17,529 bases of DNA, taken from the NCBI GenBank assembly GCA_002321395.1, contig DCMK01000067.1:1-17529 (forward strand). The letters run 5' to 3'. Source of the stretch: Caryophanales bacterium UBA1624. Its GTDB lineage: Bacteria > Bacillota_I > Bacilli_A > RFN20 > CAG-826. This document shows, one piece after another, positions 1-6,212 of this stretch. Made by a program: the position numbers and the translations under genes. Every line of letters begins with the position of its first letter. Position 1 is the first letter of the stretch. The notes beneath the pieces are model-generated. The model saw only the letters and a program-made list of their open reading frames with translations. It was not told where the DNA came from and did not search any database.

Positions 1-276
1 ACGGACAACGGCGCCATGGAATCCATAAACGGATGGTCGAAAGTCGAGCTCTTCGTCGATTTCGACATAGCCCATTGCGGAGACGTGCCGACGTTCGTCG
101 AGCGGTACATACGGTTCTTCAACGAGGAGAGGCCGTCGTCCGCATTGGGCTATATGACCCCGAAGGCCTACAGGGAGGCGGCCGCGAAAGGCGAAACCGT
201 CCCCAAGAAGCCAAGCAAGGTCAAATACGAGAGAAAGCAAAAGATGATCGAAGAGGCGAAAAGCAAAAAGAAATGA
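1..276 (+). CDS. IS3-family transposase (OrfB) C-terminal end, partial
   Basis: The reading frame is open from base 1 and ends with TGA followed at once by an in-frame TAA, so the 5' part lies outside the window. The translation starts TDNGAMESINGW, which matches the last catalytic block of IS3 OrfB integrases. In that block the Glu of 'ME' is the third acidic residue of the DDE triad. It continues with FNEERPSSALGYMTPKAYRE, the hallmark C-terminal motif of the family (NxxRPHxALGxxTPxxY). A lysine-rich tail (KKPSKVKYERKQK...) follows. The protein would cut and join IS ends. Only the 3' end is visible, so whether the element is intact cannot be judged. The right terminal repeat probably lies in 277-355, but I could not place it without the left end. 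The neighbouring low-GC ATPase and decayed phosphorylase fit an insertion-prone zone. Confidence 0.88.
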   Translation, partial: TDNGAMESINGWSKVELFVDFDIAHCGDVPTFVERYIRFFNEERPSSALGYMTPKAYREAAAKGETVPKKPSKVKYERKQKMIEEAKSKKK

Positions 277-355
277 TAAAAGTGTCTACAAAACGTTGAC
301 TACTGCAATTCCATTGTCACAAAATCTTCACTGATAAGTTTTCATTTAGACCTAT

Positions 356-1687
356 TCAAATAAACATGACCATATAGTGAGGAATTGATTTCTTGCACCC
401 TTGGAGGCCAACGTTGCCACGTATGAGCTTGTAGGCAATCGATGGTTTGAAATCCTCAATAAAATGATTAAGAGAAACAGATGAAGCATTCCCTGCCTTT
501 ACTTCAATAGGAAGAACCCCTCCATCTTTTTCGATCAAAAATTCAATTTCATGGTCATCGTCCGGCTTGTAATAATGAAGAGAGTAACCCTTCTTTAAAA
601 GCAGTTCAGAGATAATGTTTTCATAAACCGCCCCTCTTGCACTTCCTTTAATGGAATCGTTAAGAACGGCAATCTTAGCTTCTCTTCCATACATCTCAGT
701 TAATAGGCCCGTATCGTTGATATAAAGTTTGAATTGCTCTTCGATTTCATTTGCCATAAGAGGTATATACGGTTCTTTAATGTTGTAACAAGGATTCACA
801 AGGGCAGAATCTTTCAACCATTTGACACTTCCCCCATACTTTCTGCTCGTTTGCTTTTTTTCGACAAAAGAATATTGAAATTTCTTTAACTCCTTCGCTA
901 ATTGCTTAGGAATAGAATCGTAACAGGCTCTTACCTTGAGTTTTTGGTCTCCTTTCGCGTGTTTAGAAATATCTGTTTGATAATCGCTAATAATCTTTCT
1001 TTGAATACGGAAGGCTTCGTTAAAATCATTTGACTTGATGTAAGAAGACACAACCTCAGGCATCCCGCCAATCACCATATATTCCCGGAATAAAGCTTCC
1101 ATTTTTTCATTAACGGACAGAGGAACCCTTTCACCGCTATCAAAAAACGTTCTGAGAAAGGAGATTTGCTCTCCTCCATACCCCTTTGCAAAAAGAAATT
1201 CCTCAAAATCAAGAGAATACATTGTAATGGGCATCTCATATCCAACGGGGATGGATTCAGGAATCTCGACGGTTTTATCGCCATCTTCTCCATATTCAAG
1301 TCCAAGCAAGGACCCTGAGGCGATGAAATCGTAATTTAAATCGCAAGCAAGAAATTTAAGAGCCGTTCTTGCCCCGCCACAGTTTTGTATTTCATCAAAG
1401 AAAAACAAAGTCTTTCCCGGGATCAGTTTCATGCTGGGGAAATAAAGGGAAAGTTTGCTATAAATGTCTTGTGGCTCTTTGCTTCCGGCAAAAACGCCTT
1501 TTAGTTCTGGGCGCTGGATGAAATTTATTTCGATAAAAGATTCATATTCTTTTTTCCCAAACGATTCAACTAGATAAGATTTTCCAACCTGCCCCGCCCC
1601 TTTCAACAGCAAAGCTTCTTTTAGCCCTTTCTCATGACGCATCTTCTTCCAATCTAACAAAAGACCGTAAGCTTTTCTTTTCAACAT
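356..1687 (-). CDS. AAA ATPase with DUF4143 C-terminal domain
   Basis: This 443-residue protein has the AAA_14/DUF4143 architecture common in bacteria and archaea. Walker A is GAGQVGKS (residues 30-37), Walker B is FFFDEIQ (about 95-101), and the sensor-like block IASGSLLG follows at 122-129. The C-terminal third carries a PD-(D/E)XK-like signature, HEIEFLIEKDG then LPIEVKAG (about 379-399). These proteins are abundant, often horizontally acquired, and have no settled role, so no function is assigned. The start is ATG at 1687: GGAG lies at 1697-1700, nine bases upstream, inside the extension that a TTG at 1702 would give. The gene is visibly AT-richer than the genes to its right (line 841-900 is about 32% GC), uses many AT-ending codons, and ends in TGA. 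All of this suggests transfer. Three 33-bp-spaced TCAAATCGG elements lie just upstream. Confidence 0.9.
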   Translation of the reverse strand: MLKRKAYGLLLDWKKMRHEKGLKEALLLKGAGQVGKSYLVESFGKKEYESFIEINFIQRPELKGVFAGSKEPQDIYSKLSLYFPSMKLIPGKTLFFFDEIQNCGGARTALKFLACDLNYDFIASGSLLGLEYGEDGDKTVEIPESIPVGYEMPITMYSLDFEEFLFAKGYGGEQISFLRTFFDSGERVPLSVNEKMEALFREYMVIGGMPEVVSSYIKSNDFNEAFRIQRKIISDYQTDISKHAKGDQKLKVRACYDSIPKQLAKELKKFQYSFVEKKQTSRKYGGSVKWLKDSALVNPCYNIKEPYIPLMANEIEEQFKLYINDTGLLTEMYGREAKIAVLNDSIKGSARGAVYENIISELLLKKGYSLHYYKPDDDHEIEFLIEKDGGVLPIEVKAGNASSVSLNHFIEDFKPSIAYKLIRGNVGLQGCKKSIPHYMVMFI

Positions 1688-1702
1688 ATAAAGCGTCTCC
1701 AA

Positions 1703-2346
1703 TTCACGATTAAATGTTAATTATCTCATTACTAAAATTCAACGAAATGTATCAAATCGGAATGTTTAATTCGTTAAATTTGCATCAAATCGGGTAAATC
1801 CAAAAATGATTTTTACCTCAAATCGGAACTTTTCTTCTGAAGATTCTTCCAAAACGGGAAACTGCAATGAGCATGAGCTTCAAACCCTGGTTAACCGTTT
1901 GAACAAATGGGGTTCAAGATTTCTTAATAAATGCGTTAGGAGATCAGACGCTTCTATAACTTGCACTGGCAACCTTAAAATAGACGCTCCAATCGCGTTA
2001 ATGGACAATGCGCATTAAGTTTATACAAAGGTGTCGAAAAAAGAGACATGACGAAAGGGAAAACCGGACACAGGTAGTCTGGATTTGATCTTGATCGGCG
2101 ATCAAGGCTTCGAAGCATTGCGGCGAGGTGGCGCCGTTCCCATGACGGCCATAAGGTTCTTCGGCATAGTAAAGGCCGTTTGTCTTTGAACGCTACGGGG
2201 ATAGGCGTCGCGGAAACGCCTTGCCTTTCCGATCATGTGTTAATTTATCTTGAACATATGAATATTCGACCCATGTACGGACAATCCCCAGCGGTTTCTT
2301 TTGTTTTGCGGAGCATCTATTCCAAATGTTGTTCAAGGAGCAAAAG
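1703..2346. other. Intergenic region without a supportable gene
   Basis: The first 150 bases are AT-rich and hold the 33-bp-phased repeats described separately; they must also hold the promoter of the minus-strand ATPase. A 70-codon frame at 1806-2018 has no convincing ribosome binding site and no recognisable motif, so I do not call it. Between 2019 and 2180 the composition changes to GC-richer. A minus-strand frame there reads NGLYYAEEPYGRHGNG and QCFEALIADQDQIQ without a start, which could be the remains of a lost gene, but I cannot identify it. Bases 2335-2346 carry AAGGAG and lead into the phosphorylase pseudogene. Confidence 0.6.
1751..1826. repeat. Three TCAAATCGG elements at exact 33-bp spacing
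   Basis: ATCAAATCGG occurs at 1751-1760 and 1784-1793, and CTCAAATCGG at 1817-1826. The spacing is 33 bp both times, close to three helical turns, so the copies lie on about the same DNA face. The bases between them are not conserved. A weaker version (CCAAAACGG, 1849-1857) follows at a slightly different distance. The array lies 60-140 bp upstream of the ATPase start, where a repressor or other binding protein could act. The repeat is visible directly; its role as a binding site is inference. Confidence 0.6.
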
Positions 2347-3275
2347 ATGGAGGGATCGCGGAAAAGCAAAGAATCGTTCTATGCCTTCGATGACGGGAAT
2401 TAGGGAATCGTTTTCCACCACCATGACACGCCGACCCCTTGGATGGACTATCTCACCAACGGGGAATTCTTCACCGCGATCTCCCAAGCGGGCGGAAACC
2501 TCAGCTGGTACAAGTCCCCCGAGATCTGGCGGATCGGCCGTTATGGGTTCTTCCTCACCCCCACCGATGCGCAGGGACTCTTCGTCTACATCAAAGACAA
2601 ACAAACGGGGAAGGCCTGGAACCCATCGATCCTCCCCGCCAATACCCCCTCTGGACTTTTTCGAGCCCCGGCATGGAAGGGGCTACAGCAAGTTCTTGGC
2701 CAGGAAAGACGGCGTTTCCGTTTCCATCCTCGCCTTCGTGGAGGAGGAGAACGCTTTGACCTGCCGCCTCAAAGTCGTCTCAGATCGCGATGCCGATCTG
2801 GAAGTCTACGTGGCCAAAGAAATGGGGAACATGGAGTACCTGCGGGAGGTGCAATGGCAATGCTGCACAAAGCAAAGCAACAACATCTTCTACAACCAGA
2901 AAGCCGATGCTCTCGTCTACGATTATTTCATCGACGCCAAAGCCCGCACCGATGAAACGCCTTTCGCCTTCTTGACCTCCACCCTGCCCAGTTCTTTTTA
3001 TACCGGTGCAAGAAAGGATTTCCTGGGTCCCTACCGCGACCTCTCGAACCCTTTGGCCATTGAAAAAGGCGCCTGCCCCAACGCCCGGCTTTTTTGGGGG
3101 GCATTTTCGCCTGCTCCTACGATCTTTCACTCAAAAAAGGCGCGGAGAAGGACTTCGCCTTCGTTTTGAGGATGATGGACAAAAAAGGATACCCCCTCCA
3201 GCGTTCTGAAATTTAAGAGTCTCGCCTACCTCGACGATTTGTATCAGGGGGGTCCTCCGGAAATGGGAGGAAATC
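2347..3275 (+). pseudogene. Decayed GH94-type cellobiose/chitobiose phosphorylase, N-terminal remnant
   Basis: An ATG at 2347 with AAGGAG six bases upstream opens a frame reading ESFYAFDDGN, then an in-frame TAG at 2401. The same frame resumes with DTPTPWMDYLTNGEFFTAIS and LSWYKSPEIWR. The match shifts to frame 2 near the C run at 2645-2649 (PLDFFEPRHGRGYSKF, EYLREVQWQC, ADALVYDYF, GPYRDLSNPLAIEKGAC). It shifts back near TTTTTTGGGGGG at 3090-3101 (ACSYDLSLKKGAEKDFAFVL), and again before 3201 (VLKFKSLAYLDDLYQ). These blocks follow the order of the N-terminal beta-sandwich domain of glycoside hydrolase family 94 phosphorylases, which split beta-glucosides with phosphate. The roughly 800-residue family would need about another 500 residues, including the catalytic barrel, and these are absent. 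Several independent lesions plus truncation make a true pseudogene more likely than sequencing error. Confidence 0.85.
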
Positions 3276-3504
3276 GGCGGATTCCTCCACGTCGCACCGG
3301 AGTCGCAGGTGGGTGGCTTTCCTTTGCTTTGTTCCTTTTGGCTGAATCTCCTTTCGCCTTTTTTCGCGTCGCGCCTTCTTGAGCGGAAGAGGGAAGCGCG
3401 CGTTCCTTTTTTGGACGGAAATCTTCGAAAAAGCCAGGCTTCCGCAATCGCAAATCCCGAAGCGCAACCCCGTATCAAACCGGCGACGTTCAAACCGGGT
3501 TTGT
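3276..3504. other. Non-coding stretch between pseudogene and merR
   Basis: All six frames are partly open, but none has a ribosome binding site, a recognisable motif or a consistent composition. Near the right end TCAAACCGG occurs twice 15 bp apart (3475-3483 and 3490-3498), and CAAACCGGGTTTG (3491-3503) is a dyad with a one-base centre. Both lie directly before the putative -35 box of the MerR gene. I see nothing else here. Confidence 0.5.
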
Positions 3505-3532
3505 TTGGCAAGAAAAAAGGTTAAACTATAAA
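3505..3532 (+). promoter_or_regulatory. Putative sigma-A promoter of the MerR gene
   Basis: TTGGCA (3505-3510) and TATAAA (3527-3532) are separated by 16 bp, which gives transcription about 14 bases before the ATG at 3553. The spacer is normal length, unlike the 19-bp spacer of the promoter this regulator probably controls. The adjacent dyad at 3491-3503 could be an operator. Confidence 0.5.
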
Positions 3533-3552
3533 GCAAGAATAGGGTTTTGAAA

Positions 3553-4395
3553 ATGGACAAAGATTTAATACCGATTGGGAAGATGGCTTCCATCAACCAC
3601 GTGAGCATCGCTACGCTTCGCCTCTACGACCACATGGGATTATTGAAACCGCGCTTCGTGGATGGGCAAACCAACTACCGTTATTACGGGATCGAGCAGA
3701 ACTCCCGTTTGGATTTGATCGCCTACATGAAAGAGCTCGATATGTCCTTATCCGAAATCAAGGCGGTTCTGGACTCGAAGGACTTGGCCTTGATTGAGGC
3801 GATCCTCATCAAGAAAAACGAACAGATGTACCACCAGATCCGCGATCTCAAGCTCAGGCAAGACGCGGTCGAACGTTCCATCCGTTCGATCGAAGAGTTC
3901 CGAAAATCCCCCACGCCCGGGATTCCGAACCTGCAGTTCATCGATCGGCGATATGTTTTCAAAAAGAAGTGCAAAAGCAACTTCTACGAAGGGAATTTAT
4001 CCGATTACGAGAAGGCTTTGCTGGAATTTCGGAATGAGCTGATCGCCAGCGGCTTCAGCTATATCCACACCTACAACGTCGGCACCAGCGTCGAAGCCAA
4101 GGATTTCCTTTCCCTGAGTCTGAGGGCGAAGGACATCTTTATCTTCGTGGAGAGCCAGCTCTACAAGGAAAGGAAGGACATCGAAATCGTCGAAAGCGGG
4201 ATGTACGCCTGCATATATGGAGAGGGGTACGACTCGGAGAAATCCTGCGCGGAGGAGCTTCTTTCCTTCTGCAGCCGAATGGGCTGGAAAGTCATTGGGG
4301 ACTACATCTGCGAGGTCTTGACCGAAGTGAATCTCTTTGACGAAAAGCAGCGTTCCATGTACCTCCGCATCCAGGTCCCGGTCGCCTTTGAATAA
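3553..4395 (+). CDS. MerR-family regulator with GyrI/BmrR-like effector domain
   Basis: This 280-residue protein begins with a MerR winged helix (IGKMASINHVSIATLRLYDH, then MGLLKP and NYRYY, residues ~8-48). A helical dimerisation region rich in charged residues follows (~75-120). The C-terminal half (~125-280) ends in VLTEVN...MYLRIQVPV, resembling the small-molecule-binding domain of BmrR/GyrI regulators. The length is typical for BmrR-type proteins (~280). I chose ATG 3553 because AGGG at 3541-3544 is eight bases upstream; the in-frame TTG at 3547 would be only two bases from it. Such proteins bind the over-long spacer of a target promoter and twist it when they bind a ligand. Exactly such a promoter lies 30 bases after the stop, so the downstream reductase is the likely target. 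The ligand is unknown. Confidence 0.9.
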   Translation: MDKDLIPIGKMASINHVSIATLRLYDHMGLLKPRFVDGQTNYRYYGIEQNSRLDLIAYMKELDMSLSEIKAVLDSKDLALIEAILIKKNEQMYHQIRDLKLRQDAVERSIRSIEEFRKSPTPGIPNLQFIDRRYVFKKKCKSNFYEGNLSDYEKALLEFRNELIASGFSYIHTYNVGTSVEAKDFLSLSLRAKDIFIFVESQLYKERKDIEIVESGMYACIYGEGYDSEKSCAEELLSFCSRMGWKVIGDYICEVLTEVNLFDEKQRSMYLRIQVPVAFE

Positions 4396-4424
4396 AGTAA
4401 TTCGGTAATTCTCTATCGTAATTG

Positions 4425-4455
4425 TTGACCCTACTCTTGGTTTAGGGTTTACGAT
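4425..4455 (+). promoter_or_regulatory. MerR-type promoter and operator for the downstream reductase
   Basis: TTGACC (4425-4430) and TACGAT (4450-4455) are separated by 19 bp, too long for normal sigma-A use but typical of MerR-activated promoters. The spacer holds a perfect inverted repeat, ACCCTA (4428-4433) and TAGGGT (4443-4448), with nine bases between the arms. This matches the GACCCT...AGGGT layout known for BmrR/Mta-class operators. It supports activation of the gene at 4486 by the MerR protein encoded just upstream. Confidence 0.85.
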
Positions 4456-4485
4456 GGGGCCAAGAACCAACCAGGAGGATCAGCA

Positions 4486-5517
4486 ATGAGAAAAATTAAG
4501 GTTGTTCAATACGGATGCGGGAAGATGGCGAAGTACACGCTTCGCTACGCCTATGAGCACGGGGCCGAGATCGTCGGGGCCATCGATTTGAACCCGAAGG
4601 TGGTCGGCATGGACGTGGGCGACTTCGCCGGGCTCGGAGTCAAAACCGGGGTCATCATTTCCGATAACGCCGACAAAGTCCTCGACGAATGCGACGCCGA
4701 CGTGGCCATCGTGACCCTCTTCTCTTTCATCAAAGACATCTATCCGATGGTCGAGAAATGCGTTCAGAGGGGCATTTCGGTGATCACCACCTGCGAAGAA
4801 GCCATTTATCCCAACACCACCGCCGCCCCTTACATCAACAAGCTCGATAAGCTTGCCAAGGAGAAGGGATGCACCATCACCGGGGCCGGGATGCAGGATA
4901 TCTTCTGGATCAACATGGTCGCCCTAGCCGCCGCCGGGTGCAACTCCATCAAGAAGATCAAAGGCGCCTATTCCTACAACGTCGACGAATACGGGATCGC
5001 CTTGGCCAACGCCCACGGCTGCGATCTGACCCCCGAGGAATTCGAGAAGAAGATCGCCCATCCGGAAGTGTTCGAGCCTTCCTATGCGTGGAATTCGGTC
5101 GAGGCCCTTTGCAACAAACTCCACCTCACCATTAAGACCATCACCCAAAAGCACGTCCCCTACGTGATCGACGAGGACATCCATTCCGAGACCTTGGGCA
5201 AGGTGATCAAAGCCGGAAGATGCATCGGCATGGCCGCGGTCGTGACCGCCGAAACGATGCAGGGCATCACCGTCGAAGAGCAGACCATCGGCAAAGTCTA
5301 TGGCCCCAATGACGGGGATCTCTGCGATTGGCAGATCGAGGGCGAGCCCAACGTGGAATACCACGTCGTCAAACCCGCGACCGTCGAGCATACCTGCGCC
5401 ACGATCGTAAACCGCATCCCCACCCTCCTCCGCGCCCCCTTCGGCTACGTCACCTGCGACCAGCTCGATACGCTGGAGTTCCTGACCTATCCGATGGAAT
5501 TCTATTGGGTGGAATAA
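4486..5517 (+). CDS. 2,4-diaminopentanoate dehydrogenase-like NAD(P)-dependent reductase
   Basis: This 343-residue protein opens with a Rossmann nucleotide-binding loop (VVQYGCGKMAKYTLRYA, residues ~6-22) and an acidic segment (GAIDLNPKVVGMDVGD). It resembles the dihydrodipicolinate-reductase-like family that includes Ord, which oxidises 2,4-diaminopentanoate during ornithine fermentation. The length (~340) fits that family. Conserved-looking stretches are ITGAGMQDIFWINMV, VIDEDIHSETLG and the end FGYVTCDQLDTLEFLTYPME. No other ornithine-fermentation gene (ora, ort, orr) is nearby, so the true substrate could be another amino or keto acid. AGGAGG at 4473-4478 lies seven bases before the ATG. 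Transcription probably starts at the 19-bp-spacer promoter under MerR control and stops at the hairpin at 5531. It was also considered as a dapB, but that enzyme is shorter (~250-270 residues). Confidence 0.82.
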   Translation: MRKIKVVQYGCGKMAKYTLRYAYEHGAEIVGAIDLNPKVVGMDVGDFAGLGVKTGVIISDNADKVLDECDADVAIVTLFSFIKDIYPMVEKCVQRGISVITTCEEAIYPNTTAAPYINKLDKLAKEKGCTITGAGMQDIFWINMVALAAAGCNSIKKIKGAYSYNVDEYGIALANAHGCDLTPEEFEKKIAHPEVFEPSYAWNSVEALCNKLHLTIKTITQKHVPYVIDEDIHSETLGKVIKAGRCIGMAAVVTAETMQGITVEEQTIGKVYGPNDGDLCDWQIEGEPNVEYHVVKPATVEHTCATIVNRIPTLLRAPFGYVTCDQLDTLEFLTYPMEFYWVE

Positions 5518-5530
5518 ACCCTCACGAAAG

Positions 5531-5556
5531 AAGGCGGCCCGCTTGGGCCGCCTTTT
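5531..5556 (+). terminator. Rho-independent terminator after the reductase gene
   Basis: AAGGCGGCCC (5531-5540), a four-base loop and GGGCCGCCTT (5545-5554) form a perfect 10-bp stem, followed by TTTT then CCTTT. It lies 14 bases after the stop codon. It may also end the convergent TetR transcript, though the minus-strand T tract (CTTCTTTC) is weaker. Confidence 0.92.
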
Positions 5557-5563
5557 CCTTTGC

Positions 5564-6085
5564 TTAGAGCAATTTCTTCACCGCTTCTTGGATTTCCGGA
5601 TAAGGGATGTCGGGGTAATGGATGGCGAGGGAGAACAGGCTCGCGGCCATGCGGCAATCGCAATGGGTCGGGCCTTTTCCGAAGCGGGCCAGAAGCTTCT
5701 CCAGCAAAGAGCTCGCCTTCTCCACGAAGTTGCGGTAGGAGGCGTCGTAGGCCTGGGTGCTGCTGTGGGAGAAAAAGGCGAAGAGATTCTGATGGGCTTG
5801 GGAGAAGGAAAGGAAGCTCTTATAGAGCAGCTTGATTCCTTCCTCAAGGGAAGAAAGGGAAGCCAATTCCCCTTCCAGTTTCTTTTCCAGGTTCTCCCAG
5901 TCTTGGACGACGATCGCCCCCAAGAGGGCGTTCTTATCCGGGAAATAGTTGTAGATCGTTCCCACGGCGATCCCGCTTTTCTGAGCGAGTTCCTTCATGG
6001 ACAAAGCCCCGTATCCATTCTCTTCGATGATGGAAGCGGAGACTTCGAGAAGCTTTTCTTTCAAACCGGGGATGATCTTCGGCAT
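5564..6085 (-). CDS. TetR-family transcriptional regulator
   Basis: This 173-residue protein starts MPKIIPGLKEKLLEVSASII and carries a clear TetR helix-turn-helix (MKELAQKSGIAVGTIYNYFP, residues ~30-49). The C-terminal ligand-binding region (~60-173) is helical and has no recognised subfamily. The length is slightly short for TetR proteins (~190) but normal. ATG 6085 is preferred because it directly precedes the conserved helix; a TTG at 6112 has no ribosome binding site. The binding site before ATG 6085 is also weak (GCGGAT), so translation may be low, as is common for repressors. The gene is divergent from the lipoprotein at 6213. A perfect 16-bp palindrome overlapping that promoter is the likely operator, so the protein probably represses the lipoprotein. 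Its ligand cannot be read from the sequence. Confidence 0.9.
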   Translation of the reverse strand: MPKIIPGLKEKLLEVSASIIEENGYGALSMKELAQKSGIAVGTIYNYFPDKNALLGAIVVQDWENLEKKLEGELASLSSLEEGIKLLYKSFLSFSQAHQNLFAFFSHSSTQAYDASYRNFVEKASSLLEKLLARFGKGPTHCDCRMAASLFSLAIHYPDIPYPEIQEAVKKLL

Positions 6086-6151
6086 ATCCGCTATTCTAAC
6101 GCCCAATCGCAAAATGGAAACAAGGTAAATCGGTAAACGGTTCTTTGTTCC

Positions 6152-6180
6152 TTGTATTAATGAACCGGTTCATTTAACAT
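6152..6180 (+). promoter_or_regulatory. Promoter of the PNPOx-like lipoprotein gene
   Basis: TTGTAT (6152-6157) and TAACAT (6175-6180) are separated by 17 bp. Both boxes are moderate matches (4 of 6 each). The spacer is almost entirely occupied by the palindrome at 6159-6174, which would let a repressor block RNA polymerase directly. Confidence 0.6.
6159..6174. promoter_or_regulatory. Probable TetR operator, perfect 16-bp palindrome
   Basis: AATGAACCGGTTCATT is a perfect inverted repeat. Its length and TGAACCGGTTCA core are typical of TetR-family operators, and it lies between the divergent tetR and lipoprotein genes. A possible weaker half-site, AACGGTTC, lies at 6136-6143. Confidence 0.82.
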
Positions 6181-6212
6181 AGTCGCACAAACCACAGGAG
6201 GTTTTATTCGCA

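Noticed and set aside
277..355. Exact right end and target duplication of the IS3 element
   Set aside because: The left end is outside the window, so terminal repeats and a duplication cannot be matched. GTGTC occurs both at ~283 and ~2032, but this is too short to use.
1806..2018. A 70-codon frame in the AT-rich intergenic region
   Set aside because: No ribosome binding site, no family motif, and it starts inside the repeat array.
3131..3608. Several overlapping minus-strand frames before merR
   Set aside because: Arg/Lys-rich translations without motifs or ribosome binding sites; they overlap the pseudogene end and the merR promoter.
4486..5517. Assignment as dapB (dihydrodipicolinate reductase of lysine synthesis)
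   Set aside because: The chain is about 80 residues longer than DapB and its C-terminal half resembles the diaminopentanoate dehydrogenase group; no lysine genes are adjacent.
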